Source: Alteromonas aestuariivivens (lineage in GTDB: Bacteria; Pseudomonadota; Gammaproteobacteria; Enterobacterales; Alteromonadaceae). From it: DNA of 64,000 nucleotides. Shown piece by piece: positions 1-7,056 of this stretch. The notes under the pieces are model-generated. The model searched no databases. It was given only the letters and a program-made list of their open reading frames with translations, and was not told where the DNA came from. The stretch covers positions 248,001 through 312,000 of the forward strand of contig NZ_QRHA01000001.1 in the NCBI RefSeq assembly GCF_003367475.1. Reading direction: 5' to 3'. The first letter of the stretch is position 1. Every line of letters begins with the position of its first letter. Both the position numbers and the translations under genes were made by a program.

Positions 1-811
1 CAGCTATGGCCAGATAGGGGCCAAATGGGATGGCCAGAGTTGAATCTTTCTTTTGCACAATCATCAATGTTATGCCGATTACTGCACCTACACAGGAAGA
101 CAGGATAATAATAATGGGTAAGCCTTGCCAGCCGGTGAATGCACCCAGAGCCGCCAGCAGCTTGAAATCCCCATAACCCATCCCCTCTTTGCCGGTGACC
201 AGTTTGAATAACCAGTACACTGACCACAGGCTCAGGTAGCCGACAGCCGCTCCCCAGATGGCATCTGACGTGCCAACAAATAGCGCCTGGGTACTTACCA
301 GCAGGCCCAGCCACATTAAAGGCAGGGTCAACTGATCAGGCAGTAACATTTTATCCAAATCAATAAAAATACAGGCTATTAGAATGTAGGTGATAAATAC
401 CGCACATACCCCTTGAGCAGTAGGGCCAAAGTGCCAGGCGGCCAGGGTACAGGCAAGCGCTGTAAAAAGCTCAACCAGAGGGTAGCGCACAGAGATAGCG
501 GTACCACAGCCCGAACAGCGGCCCCTTAAAAACAGGTAACTGATAACGGGGATGTTTTCCCAGGCACGGATTTTATGCTGGCATTTCGGGCAGGTGCTGT
601 CGGGTTTGATGAGGTTGAAGGTTTCATTTTCGCCAACTTCGGTGTCGGGGTCAAAATACCCCTGGTATTCCTGTTGCCAACTGCGCTCCATCATAATAGG
701 CAGGCGGTAAATAACTACATTCAGGAAACTGCCCACCATCAGGCTGACAACAAACACCAGGCTTAGATAAAAAGCGCTGCTTTGAAGTGCTAAATCAACT
801 ATTGCGGTCAT
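1..811 (-). CDS. pilD: Prepilin peptidase / N-methyltransferase PilD (3' end outside window)
   Basis: Polytopic inner-membrane aspartic protease that cleaves type IV prepilin leaders and N-methylates the new first residue. The reading frame opens at an ATG at 811 and runs without a stop to base 1, so about 270 codons are present and the C-terminus is cut off. Visible family marks are a hydrophobic first helix ending SFLNVVIYRLP, a paired-cysteine zinc region (CPKCQH and CSGCG), and the two catalytic aspartate motifs, FIDLDKMLLPD and GMGYGDFK. It lies 96 bases downstream of pilC on the same strand, as in many gammaproteobacteria. Assignment is firm; only the end is missing. Confidence 0.96.
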   Translation of the reverse strand, partial: MTAIVDLALQSSAFYLSLVFVVSLMVGSFLNVVIYRLPIMMERSWQQEYQGYFDPDTEVGENETFNLIKPDSTCPKCQHKIRAWENIPVISYLFLRGRCSGCGTAISVRYPLVELFTALACTLAAWHFGPTAQGVCAVFITYILIACIFIDLDKMLLPDQLTLPLMWLGLLVSTQALFVGTSDAIWGAAVGYLSLWSVYWLFKLVTGKEGMGYGDFKLLAALGAFTGWQGLPIIIILSSCVGAVIGITLMIVQKKDSTLAIPFGPYLAIA

Positions 812-845
812 GGTAATACTAAACTTTGCAGAATACAGCGGGAAC

Positions 846-880
846 TGAGGTCAGACTGCCAGAATGTCAGCCTGACCTCA
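846..880. other. Intergenic hairpin between pilC and pilD
   Basis: Nine-base perfect arms (TGAGGTCAG at 846-854 and CTGACCTCA at 872-880) enclose a 17-base loop. There is no T-run on the exit side, so it is more likely an mRNA-stabilising or processing structure than an intrinsic terminator. Confidence 0.5.
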
Positions 881-907
881 ACGAAAAGTAATGGTGCAAC
901 GGGCAGA

Positions 908-2119
908 TTAAACGACGTTACCCATCTGGAAGATTGGCAGGTACATGGCAATGATCAAACCGCCGATTACCACACCGAGTACGGCCATGATCAATGGCTC
1001 CAGCAAGCTGGTCAGGCCGTCAACCATGTCGTCAACTTCCGCTTCATAGATGGTCGCGATTTTACTCAGCATTTCGTCCACCGCACCGGACTCTTCACCG
1101 ATGGCGATCATTTGGGTGACCATATCCGGGAACACACCGGTAGCTCGCATGGCGGTGTTCATTTGCATACCACCTGCTACTTCTTTACGAATGAACAGAA
1201 TGGCGTCGCGGAACACGGCATTTCCTGAGGCTCCGGCGGCCGATTCAAGGGCACCAATCAATGGTACACCTGCTGCAAACGTGGTCGAAAGGGTGCGGGT
1301 AAAACGGGCAATACTGGCCTTTTTAAGAATTTCACCAATCACCGGAATTTTAAGCACCTGAACATCCACCTTGTCACGCAGTTTCTGGGATTTTTTGTGC
1401 GCCCGGGCGAAAGCGTAGCCAGCACCAGCCATTCCCAGGCCTATAAATACGCCGTAATTCTGCACGAAAGCAGAAATGGCCAGTACCAGTTGGGTAAAGG
1501 CGGGCAGCTCAGCACCAAAGCTGCTGAAGATCTCTTCAAACTGAGGTACCACGAAAATCAGCAAAATTACGGTTACTACGAAGGCCACAACCACAACGGC
1601 AATGGGGTAAAACATGGCCTTTTTGATTTTGGATTTCAGCGCTTCGGCTTTTTCTTTGTAGGTGGCTATGCGGTCGTAGATGGTTTCAAGGGCACCGGAT
1701 TGTTCACCAGTAGCGACAAGGTCGCAGTACAGGTCGTCAAAGTATTCGGGGTGTTTGCGCAGTGCTGTTGATAATTGGGTTCCGGCCTTGACTTCATTAC
1801 CGATGGAATTCAGCAGATTACGCATCGAGGCATTGGCGTGGCCCTGGGCGATCATTTCAATTGACTGGATAAGCGTTACACCAGCGCTGAGCATGGTGGC
1901 CAACTGTCGGGAAGTTACTGCAATGTCTGCCGGGGTAATTTTTTGTTTTTTCTTCAGCAGGGGGGTGGATTGCTTTTTCACTTTTTTGGCAGAAATGCCT
2001 TGGGCGCGCAGCAGGTTTTTGGCCTCAATGGTGTTCTTGGCCATGATTTCGCCCTTGCGGGTGGCGCCTGCCCGGTCTGCACCCTGCCATTCAAAGGTAA
2101 CCAGATTATTTGCTGCCAT
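908..2119 (-). CDS. pilC: Type IV pilus inner-membrane platform protein PilC
   Basis: Polytopic membrane protein on which the pilus motor acts during assembly. The 403 residues carry two GspF-type domains, roughly residues 70-195 and 270-395, each with the typical LxxLLxAGVPLxxAL-like helix pattern (MLSAGVTLIQSIEMI and TFAAGVPLIGALESA) and following transmembrane segments. Length fits the family. Normally pilB, the assembly ATPase, precedes pilC. Here pilA is directly upstream, separated only by a terminator hairpin and about 35 further bases, so pilC expression would need read-through from pilA or a promoter in that short gap. Confidence 0.96.
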   Translation of the reverse strand: MAANNLVTFEWQGADRAGATRKGEIMAKNTIEAKNLLRAQGISAKKVKKQSTPLLKKKQKITPADIAVTSRQLATMLSAGVTLIQSIEMIAQGHANASMRNLLNSIGNEVKAGTQLSTALRKHPEYFDDLYCDLVATGEQSGALETIYDRIATYKEKAEALKSKIKKAMFYPIAVVVVAFVVTVILLIFVVPQFEEIFSSFGAELPAFTQLVLAISAFVQNYGVFIGLGMAGAGYAFARAHKKSQKLRDKVDVQVLKIPVIGEILKKASIARFTRTLSTTFAAGVPLIGALESAAGASGNAVFRDAILFIRKEVAGGMQMNTAMRATGVFPDMVTQMIAIGEESGAVDEMLSKIATIYEAEVDDMVDGLTSLLEPLIMAVLGVVIGGLIIAMYLPIFQMGNVV

Positions 2120-2154
2120 ACTTTGCCTTCACATTCAATACGTTAGCTTAGGAT

Positions 2155-2189
2155 ACAAAAAAGGGGCTCAGAATAATACCGAGCCCCTT
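2155..2189 (-). terminator. Intrinsic terminator after pilA
   Basis: Perfect nine-base arms (AAGGGGCTC at 2161-2169 and GAGCCCCTT at 2181-2189). Read on the minus strand the hairpin is followed by a T-run (complement of the A-run starting at 2157). It sits between pilA and pilC, so much pilA transcription should stop here. Confidence 0.85.
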
Positions 2190-2212
2190 CTTAACCGTCA
2201 GGTTAGTGTGAC

Positions 2213-2656
2213 TTACGCGCCAGCAGCGGCCGCAGTACAGCTGTTAGACAGTTCAACGTTACAGGTCATTTCCCAGCTCAGGTTACCGTTACCAGTTGCA
2301 GTAGGAGTGAATACAACAGTTTCACCAGCCAGGGCAGTTTCATCAGTAGGTGCAGAAACAGTGATTACACCGTCAGTAGTGGAAACGCCAGCAACACCCG
2401 CTGCAGCAGCGATAACCGCTGGAACACCGTTGCCGCCCGCGTCACAGTCAGCCAGTGCGTCAAGAGACTGGTAGCAGATTTCAACCGCTGCTTTAGCTGC
2501 ACTTGCGCCGTTCAACAGTTCAGTGAACTTGGCTTTCTTAACATAGTTCTGATACGCAGGCAGTGCGATGGCTGCCAGAATACCGATGATGGCAACAACG
2601 ATCATCAGTTCGATCAGGGTGAAACCTTTTTGGTTGGATTTTTTAGCTAATTTCAT
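2213..2656 (-). CDS. pilA: Type IV major pilin PilA
   Basis: Precursor of the structural pilin. A short positively charged leader of 10 residues ([10 protein letters not shown]) precedes the prepilin peptidase site, [15 protein letters not shown], with the invariant Glu at mature position 5 and a long hydrophobic helix. Mature cysteines occur as two candidate pairs: [11 protein letters not shown] in the middle and CNVELSNSC near the end, the latter resembling the disulfide-bounded D-region. The rest is Ala/Thr-rich. The start at 2656 has a good ribosome site (GGAGAG in CGGAGAGAAGACC). At 147 residues it is a normal length. Confidence 0.96.
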   Translation of the reverse strand: MKLAKKSNQKGFTLIELMIVVAIIGILAAIALPAYQNYVKKAKFTELLNGASAAKAAVEICYQSLDALADCDAGGNGVPAVIAAAAGVAGVSTTDGVITVSAPTDETALAGETVVFTPTATGNGNLSWEMTCNVELSNSCTAAAAGA

Positions 2657-2759
2657 GGTCTTCTCTCCGGGACGTTAACACGTTTAAATACATTGTTAGT
2701 TCAAAAGTGACGTTTAATTCCCGAGTCGCTGTGAACAACGGCCCCGGTACTTGAGACTC

Positions 2760-2787
2760 AGTATAGGAGCACTTGCTTTGCTGACAA
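2760..2787 (-). promoter_or_regulatory. Probable sigma-70 promoter of pilA
   Basis: On the minus strand TTGTCA (2782-2787) and TATACT (2760-2765) are separated by 16 bases, placing the start of transcription near 2753 and leaving a leader of roughly 95 bases. No sigma-54 motif (TGGCA-N7-TGC) was seen, although pilA in Pseudomonas uses one. The rest of the 2657-2898 gap holds nothing recognised. Confidence 0.55.
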
Positions 2788-2898
2788 GTATTGGAAACCA
2801 TACTCAAGTTTCGATTCCACAGACCTTAAGAAATCCGACCACAGTATTCCAAGTCCTTGTTTAGTAAGTGTCTACTAGGTCTTGATGTACTGGCAGAG

Positions 2899-3756
2899 TT
2901 AGCCTTCAATGCGCACCCGCAATGATAAATCTATTGCGGTAACGTGCTTGGTTAAGGCCCCGGATGAGACATAGTCAACCCCCAAATCCGCAAGGGATTG
3001 CAAATGTTCATCGGTGATATTGCCAGACACTTCCAGTTTACTTTGCCCCTGGTTCAGGGCTACTGCGCGTTGGATCTGTTCGTTATCAAAATTGTCCAGC
3101 ATGATGATGTCGGCACCGGCTTGCAGCGCCTGTTCAAACTCAGCGAGGTTTTCCACTTCTACTTCGACTTTCTTGCCCGGCGCATCCAGGTGGGCTTGGC
3201 TGACTGCGTTTTCAATTGAGCCGCAGGCGAAAATATGGTTTTCTTTTATCAGATAGGCGTCGTACAAACCCACCCGGTGATTGGTGCCACCGCCGCAACT
3301 GACGGCGTACTTCTGCGCAAGGCGCAGCCCCGGGAGAGTTTTGCGGGTATCAAGTATGGCAGTGTTACTCCCTGCCAGTTTCGCGACGTAGTGGGCCGTT
3401 ACTGTGGCCGTAGCGGAAAGCGTCTGTAAAAAGTTCAGTGCGGTGCGTTCTGCAGTGAGTATGCCACGGGCCGGGCCCTGCAAGGTCACCAGGGTAGCGT
3501 TTGCCTCTACCTTATCTCCGTCAGAAACATGCCAGCTGAGTTCAATGCTGGGGTCAATGAGTCTGAAGGCCGCATCTGCCCATTCGGTTCCACATACCAC
3601 ACAGGGTTCCCGGGTGATAATAGTTGCAACGGCATTTTGCTGTGCCGGAATAAGATTGGCGGTGATATCGTTTTCAGGGCTGAGGCTACCGCCCAGATCT
3701 TCGCATAGCGCGAGCGTGACCTGAGCTTCAATTTCTGATTGAGATGGGCGTGACAT
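2899..3756 (-). CDS. nadC: Nicotinate-nucleotide pyrophosphorylase (quinolinate phosphoribosyltransferase)
   Basis: Cytoplasmic enzyme of de novo NAD synthesis, converting quinolinate and PRPP to nicotinate mononucleotide. The 285 residues show the family's RTALNFLQ motif, the DTRKTLPGLR region, KENHI and the EVEVENLAE...DIIMLDN barrel strands. The open frame extends to a TTG at 3765, but the ATG at 3756 (MSRPSQ) is the more natural start. The gene lies between pilA and a protease gene, the usual gammaproteobacterial neighbourhood opposite ampD. Confidence 0.96.
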   Translation of the reverse strand: MSRPSQSEIEAQVTLALCEDLGGSLSPENDITANLIPAQQNAVATIITREPCVVCGTEWADAAFRLIDPSIELSWHVSDGDKVEANATLVTLQGPARGILTAERTALNFLQTLSATATVTAHYVAKLAGSNTAILDTRKTLPGLRLAQKYAVSCGGGTNHRVGLYDAYLIKENHIFACGSIENAVSQAHLDAPGKKVEVEVENLAEFEQALQAGADIIMLDNFDNEQIQRAVALNQGQSKLEVSGNITDEHLQSLADLGVDYVSSGALTKHVTAIDLSLRVRIEG

Positions 3757-3775
3757 GCTTATCAACTCGTACTTT

Positions 3776-4288
3776 TTAAAGGGTACGCAATATTAACGAA
3801 TCTCCTCTCTGAGTAAACTCCAATTGGCGCAATACACTCATGCCCAGCAGAATATAGTCGCCATCCATGCCCGGATTCAGGTTTGCCTTAACATTACGCA
3901 CTTCAATTTCACCGATACTCAACCGTTCGATTTGCGTGCTGGAGACTCGCACAGTGCCGTTGGCAGTTTGCACCAGGCTGCTGTAACCGGCCTCTAAACC
4001 CAGCCGCTGTTGCAGATGGGCGGGTATAGCCACGTCGGTTGCTCCGGTATCGATGAGAAACACCACTTTCTGGCCATTGATGGTACCACTAGTAACATAG
4101 TGCCCGGCGCGGTTCTGTTTCAAAGTGACTTCGGTCTGGCCGTTATAATATTGAGAGGCCGGCTGATCGTTGGGGTTATACCGCTTCTCAAGCATTCCGC
4201 TAAACACATAGGTCAGCAGGCCCAAGCCACTGATCCAGGCGAGGATCACCATCCATTTGCTAACGCTGGTGTCACCACCACTGCTCAT
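3776..4288 (-). CDS. Membrane-anchored retropepsin-like aspartic protease (TIGR02281 type)
   Basis: 170-residue protein with one N-terminal transmembrane segment (about residues 12-29) and a single retropepsin-like domain. The catalytic motif FLIDTGATDVAIP (about residue 79) is followed by the second conserved hydrophobic-Gly turn, YILLGMSVL. Single-domain enzymes of this type act as homodimers, here presumably in the periplasm. The gene is 19 bases upstream of nadC on the same strand and divergent from ampD, a frequently seen arrangement. The cellular substrate of this family is not known to me. Confidence 0.85.
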   Translation of the reverse strand: MSSGGDTSVSKWMVILAWISGLGLLTYVFSGMLEKRYNPNDQPASQYYNGQTEVTLKQNRAGHYVTSGTINGQKVVFLIDTGATDVAIPAHLQQRLGLEAGYSSLVQTANGTVRVSSTQIERLSIGEIEVRNVKANLNPGMDGDYILLGMSVLRQLEFTQRGDSLILRTL

Positions 4289-4403
4289 TGCTTTACCCCG
4301 TTGTTCAATAAATTTTTATCACTATATCAAAACATCAGCGCTTGTAGATTGATTTAGGCGGTGCCAGACTGGCCGTTCAATAAATTCAGTAATTTTGAAG
4401 ATT

Positions 4404-4949
4404 ATGTCTGAACAGCTCGATTTTGTTCATGGGGCCGAGTGCATTCCTTCCCCGCATTGGGATGAGCGGCCTGAGAAGTGCGATATCTCGTTGTTGGTGA
4501 TCCACAATATTTCGTTGCCTCCCGGGGAGTTTGGCGGAAAGGGGATCGAACAGTTATTTTGTGGCACGCTGGACCCGTCAGAGCACCCGTTTTACCAACA
4601 GATAGCTGGCCTTAAAGTGTCTGCGCATTGTGTAATCCGCAGAGACGGTAAAGTTGAGCAGTATGTACCCTTCAGTGCCAGAGCCTGGCATGCCGGCGTT
4701 TCCAGCTTTCAGGGCCAGGGCCGCTGCAATGATTTTTCCGTTGGTATCGAACTGGAAGGCACTGATACGCAACCCTATACTGAACATCAGTACGCCAGTC
4801 TGGTGAAAGTGTGTCAGGAACTCATTGAAGCATATCCGAAAATTTCCCTCGGCCGCATTGTGGGGCATAATGATATTGCACCTGGCAGAAAGACCGACCC
4901 CGGGCCCTTTTTTGACTGGTGTCGTCTGCGTCAGCAACTCAAATTCTGA
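4404..4949 (+). CDS. ampD: 1,6-anhydro-N-acetylmuramyl-L-alanine amidase AmpD
   Basis: Cytoplasmic zinc amidase of peptidoglycan recycling, removing the stem peptide from anhydro-muropeptides and so keeping AmpR-type beta-lactamase inducers low. The 181 residues carry the amidase_2 fold with zinc ligands in VIHNISLPPGEFGG and in VGHNDIAPGRKTDPG (His and Asp). The frame extends upstream to a TTG at 4395, but the ATG at 4404 gives the canonical N-terminus. Followed after 39 bases by ampE, its usual partner. Confidence 0.96.
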   Translation: MSEQLDFVHGAECIPSPHWDERPEKCDISLLVIHNISLPPGEFGGKGIEQLFCGTLDPSEHPFYQQIAGLKVSAHCVIRRDGKVEQYVPFSARAWHAGVSSFQGQGRCNDFSVGIELEGTDTQPYTEHQYASLVKVCQELIEAYPKISLGRIVGHNDIAPGRKTDPGPFFDWCRLRQQLKF

Positions 4950-4988
4950 ATGACTGAATTGACCCTATAGTTTAGGAAACTGGTTCGT

Positions 4989-5879
4989 ATGATTATTGTA
5001 AGTCTGTTATTGGTGATTGCTCTTGAGCGCAGTCTGATTAAGACTCCTGAATGGCGCATAGAAACCTATATAGCGCGTTATCGTCAGTGGCTGCAGGATA
5101 AAAACTGGCTCACAACTTCTAGCCCTGACTATATAGTATTGTTTTTTATACTCGCCCCAGGCTTGCTGCTTTGGGTGCTGGAGTCCTGGCTACTGGGCGG
5201 ATTTCTTTCCTTTATTCTGCAAACGCTTCTTTTATATGTCTGTATGGGATGCCCCGAACTCAGAGCGACCTACCGGTGCTTTTTGCAGGCCGCCGATCGG
5301 GGGGATCTCGAAGCCTGCAGCTTGTATGCAAGACAGTTGGGGCATCGCGATATAAATGAAGATGTTGACGAACCCATTTCAGAAGATATTACGCCAGAGC
5401 ATGAAACTGGCCGCAGTTTTGGTCAGCAACTGATTTGGCTCAATTATCAGCATTACGCGGCCGTGATCCTGTTTTTCATCGCCTTTGGAGCGCCAGGCGC
5501 CCTTATTTACTGTGTTGCACGACAGTTCCATCACACCTTCACCGATGAGCAGTCGGATGCCGGGGAAGCAGAGTTTGAGGTAACCAAAACAGTGATGCAT
5601 GTTCTGGATTTTGTTCCGGTGCGCATCACGTCACTGGGCTTTTTGTTAATGGGGCATTTCTCCCGGGCTCTGCCGGTTTGGCTGGATGCACTGGCCGATA
5701 CCCGCATTAGTGCGATCAAATTGCTGACCAGTGTTGCTGCGGCTGCGGAGATGACCAACGACGAAGTTCACAGCGACATTGCCGCTGAGCCCGTGCAACT
5801 GGTGCGACTGGCTAAACGTAACATTCTGTTTTTATTAGTAGTTACAGCACTTCTTACCTTAACCGGCAACCTGGCCTGA
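4989..5879 (+). CDS. ampE: Regulatory signalling modulator protein AmpE
   Basis: Inner-membrane protein of unknown biochemical activity, co-conserved with AmpD in beta-lactamase signalling. The 296 residues start with a hydrophobic segment and the family's LLLVIALERSL motif and have about four transmembrane segments (N-terminus, residues 45-85, 155-180, C-terminus). The last helix, ILFLLVVTALLTL, ends the protein. Context and length (E. coli AmpE is 284 residues) support the call. Confidence 0.9.
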   Translation: MIIVSLLLVIALERSLIKTPEWRIETYIARYRQWLQDKNWLTTSSPDYIVLFFILAPGLLLWVLESWLLGGFLSFILQTLLLYVCMGCPELRATYRCFLQAADRGDLEACSLYARQLGHRDINEDVDEPISEDITPEHETGRSFGQQLIWLNYQHYAAVILFFIAFGAPGALIYCVARQFHHTFTDEQSDAGEAEFEVTKTVMHVLDFVPVRITSLGFLLMGHFSRALPVWLDALADTRISAIKLLTSVAAAAEMTNDEVHSDIAAEPVQLVRLAKRNILFLLVVTALLTLTGNLA

Positions 5880-6039
5880 CATTCAACGGCCCACTGTCTT
5901 TCCAATCGGACTGGCCTGACGACGGATTACTTCTTGTCTGACCAGTCTGCTTCTCAATTAAAACTTCTTTAAATTCAAGTATTAAAGTTGATTTTTAGTC
6001 GATTTTTCAAGCTCTGCTATATTGAAACTATTTACCCGG

Positions 6040-6068
6040 TTGGCGATCTGACCTAAACTGTATAGGTA
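6040..6068 (+). promoter_or_regulatory. Candidate pdhR promoter
   Basis: TTGGCG (6040-6045) followed after 15 or 17 bases by TATAGG (6061) or TAGGTA (6063). It lies immediately upstream of and abutting the PdhR operator, as expected for autorepression. The -10 match is imperfect, so the exact elements are uncertain. The remaining part of the 5880-6152 gap holds nothing else recognised. Confidence 0.4.
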
Positions 6069-6069
6069 A

Positions 6070-6084
6070 AATGGTATGACCAAT
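6070..6084. promoter_or_regulatory. PdhR operator
   Basis: The 15-base AATGGTATGACCAAT matches the E. coli PdhR box ATTGGTATGACCAAT at 14 of 15 positions, including both half-sites around the central ATG. It lies 68 bases before the pdhR start and downstream of the likely promoter, fitting pyruvate-relieved autorepression of pdhR and the aceEF genes. Confidence 0.9.
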
Positions 6085-6152
6085 GCAGGGTGGCTCTCGA
6101 AAAATGTTTACATTTTCGCCACCCTATTTATTAGGTGTAGGGCAACTTCCGC

Positions 6153-6899
6153 ATGCGGCAAGGTCGAAAGAAACTCTCGGATGTGATCACCGAACAGCTG
6201 GAATCCATGATTTTGGACGGTTCCCTGCTGGCCGGGCAGCAACTGCCGCCGGAGAGAGAACTGGCCCTGCAGTTTGACGTTTCACGGCCATCGTTGCGCG
6301 AAGCCATTGGCAATTTGCAGGCCCGGGGGCTTGTGGAGCGTAAGCAGGGCGGCGGGACTTTTGTCAGTCGTGATCTGAACGCCGCGATGATGGACCCGTT
6401 AATGGCGCTGATCAGCCGACGGCCGGAAACCCAGTTTGATTTACTGGAATTTCGCCACGCGCTTGAGGGAATGGCAGCCTACTATGCCGCATTGCGGGGT
6501 CAGCCGGAAGATTACGAAGCTTTGCAGGATGCATTGGACATGTTGCCAGAACCGGGGCCGGATGATTCCAAACGCCCCCTGGCTGAAGCAGTAGGGCGTT
6601 TTTACATGAGTATGGCCCGGGCTTCACACAATATGGTGTTGTTGCATGTGATGAGTACCATGCAGGCCATGCTGGTGGAAAACATCGAACGAAATTTTGT
6701 CATGCTGGCCTATCAGCCCAGTGTGAACCAGGAAATTACCAGTCAACGTCGGGAGATTGTCGCTGCGATTGCATCGCGTGATCCCGAAGCTGCCAGGCAG
6801 GCGTGTAATGCCCACCTGGCATTGATTGAGAAAACCTTGCTGGCGATCAATCAGCGCGACAGCCGTGTGCAACGTGCATTGAGACGCCTGGAGATTTAG
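6153..6899 (+). CDS. pdhR: Pyruvate dehydrogenase complex repressor PdhR (GntR/FadR family)
   Basis: DNA-binding repressor of the pyruvate dehydrogenase operon, released by pyruvate. Residues 8-70 form the GntR winged helix (KLSDVITEQLESMIL ... PPERELALQFDVSRPSLREAI ... GGGTFVSRD). Residues 95-225 form the all-helical FCD effector domain. The N-terminus is a few residues shorter than in E. coli, but an in-frame stop at 6138 excludes further extension. 248 residues is normal. A matching operator lies upstream and the genes it should control start 157 bases downstream. Confidence 0.95.
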   Translation: MRQGRKKLSDVITEQLESMILDGSLLAGQQLPPERELALQFDVSRPSLREAIGNLQARGLVERKQGGGTFVSRDLNAAMMDPLMALISRRPETQFDLLEFRHALEGMAAYYAALRGQPEDYEALQDALDMLPEPGPDDSKRPLAEAVGRFYMSMARASHNMVLLHVMSTMQAMLVENIERNFVMLAYQPSVNQEITSQRREIVAAIASRDPEAARQACNAHLALIEKTLLAINQRDSRVQRALRRLEI

Positions 6900-6947
6900 G
6901 GGCCTGACGGCCTCAATATGTACCGGCAAAGGCCGGTTTATTAATGT

Positions 6948-6966
6948 GTAAGCCAGTATGGCTTAC
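6948..6966. other. Inverted repeat in the pdhR-aceE leader
   Basis: GTAAGCC AGTAT GGCTTAC, perfect seven-base arms with a five-base loop and no T-run. A second potential stem (CCATCC at 6993-6998 pairing with GGATGG) lies before aceE. These may be a processing or attenuation structure between regulator and enzyme genes; function unknown. Confidence 0.4.
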
Positions 6967-7056
6967 GACCAGTACAACGTAAGTTAAGTATTCCATCCCC
7001 CGGGTGTACTCCCAGGCGGATGGTTTTCTATATCAGCAGAAAAATAGGATGGCACC

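Noticed and set aside
3776..4288. Retroelement protease
   Set aside because: The retropepsin-like domain belongs to a chromosomal bacterial family with a membrane anchor; no reverse transcriptase or other retroelement part is nearby.
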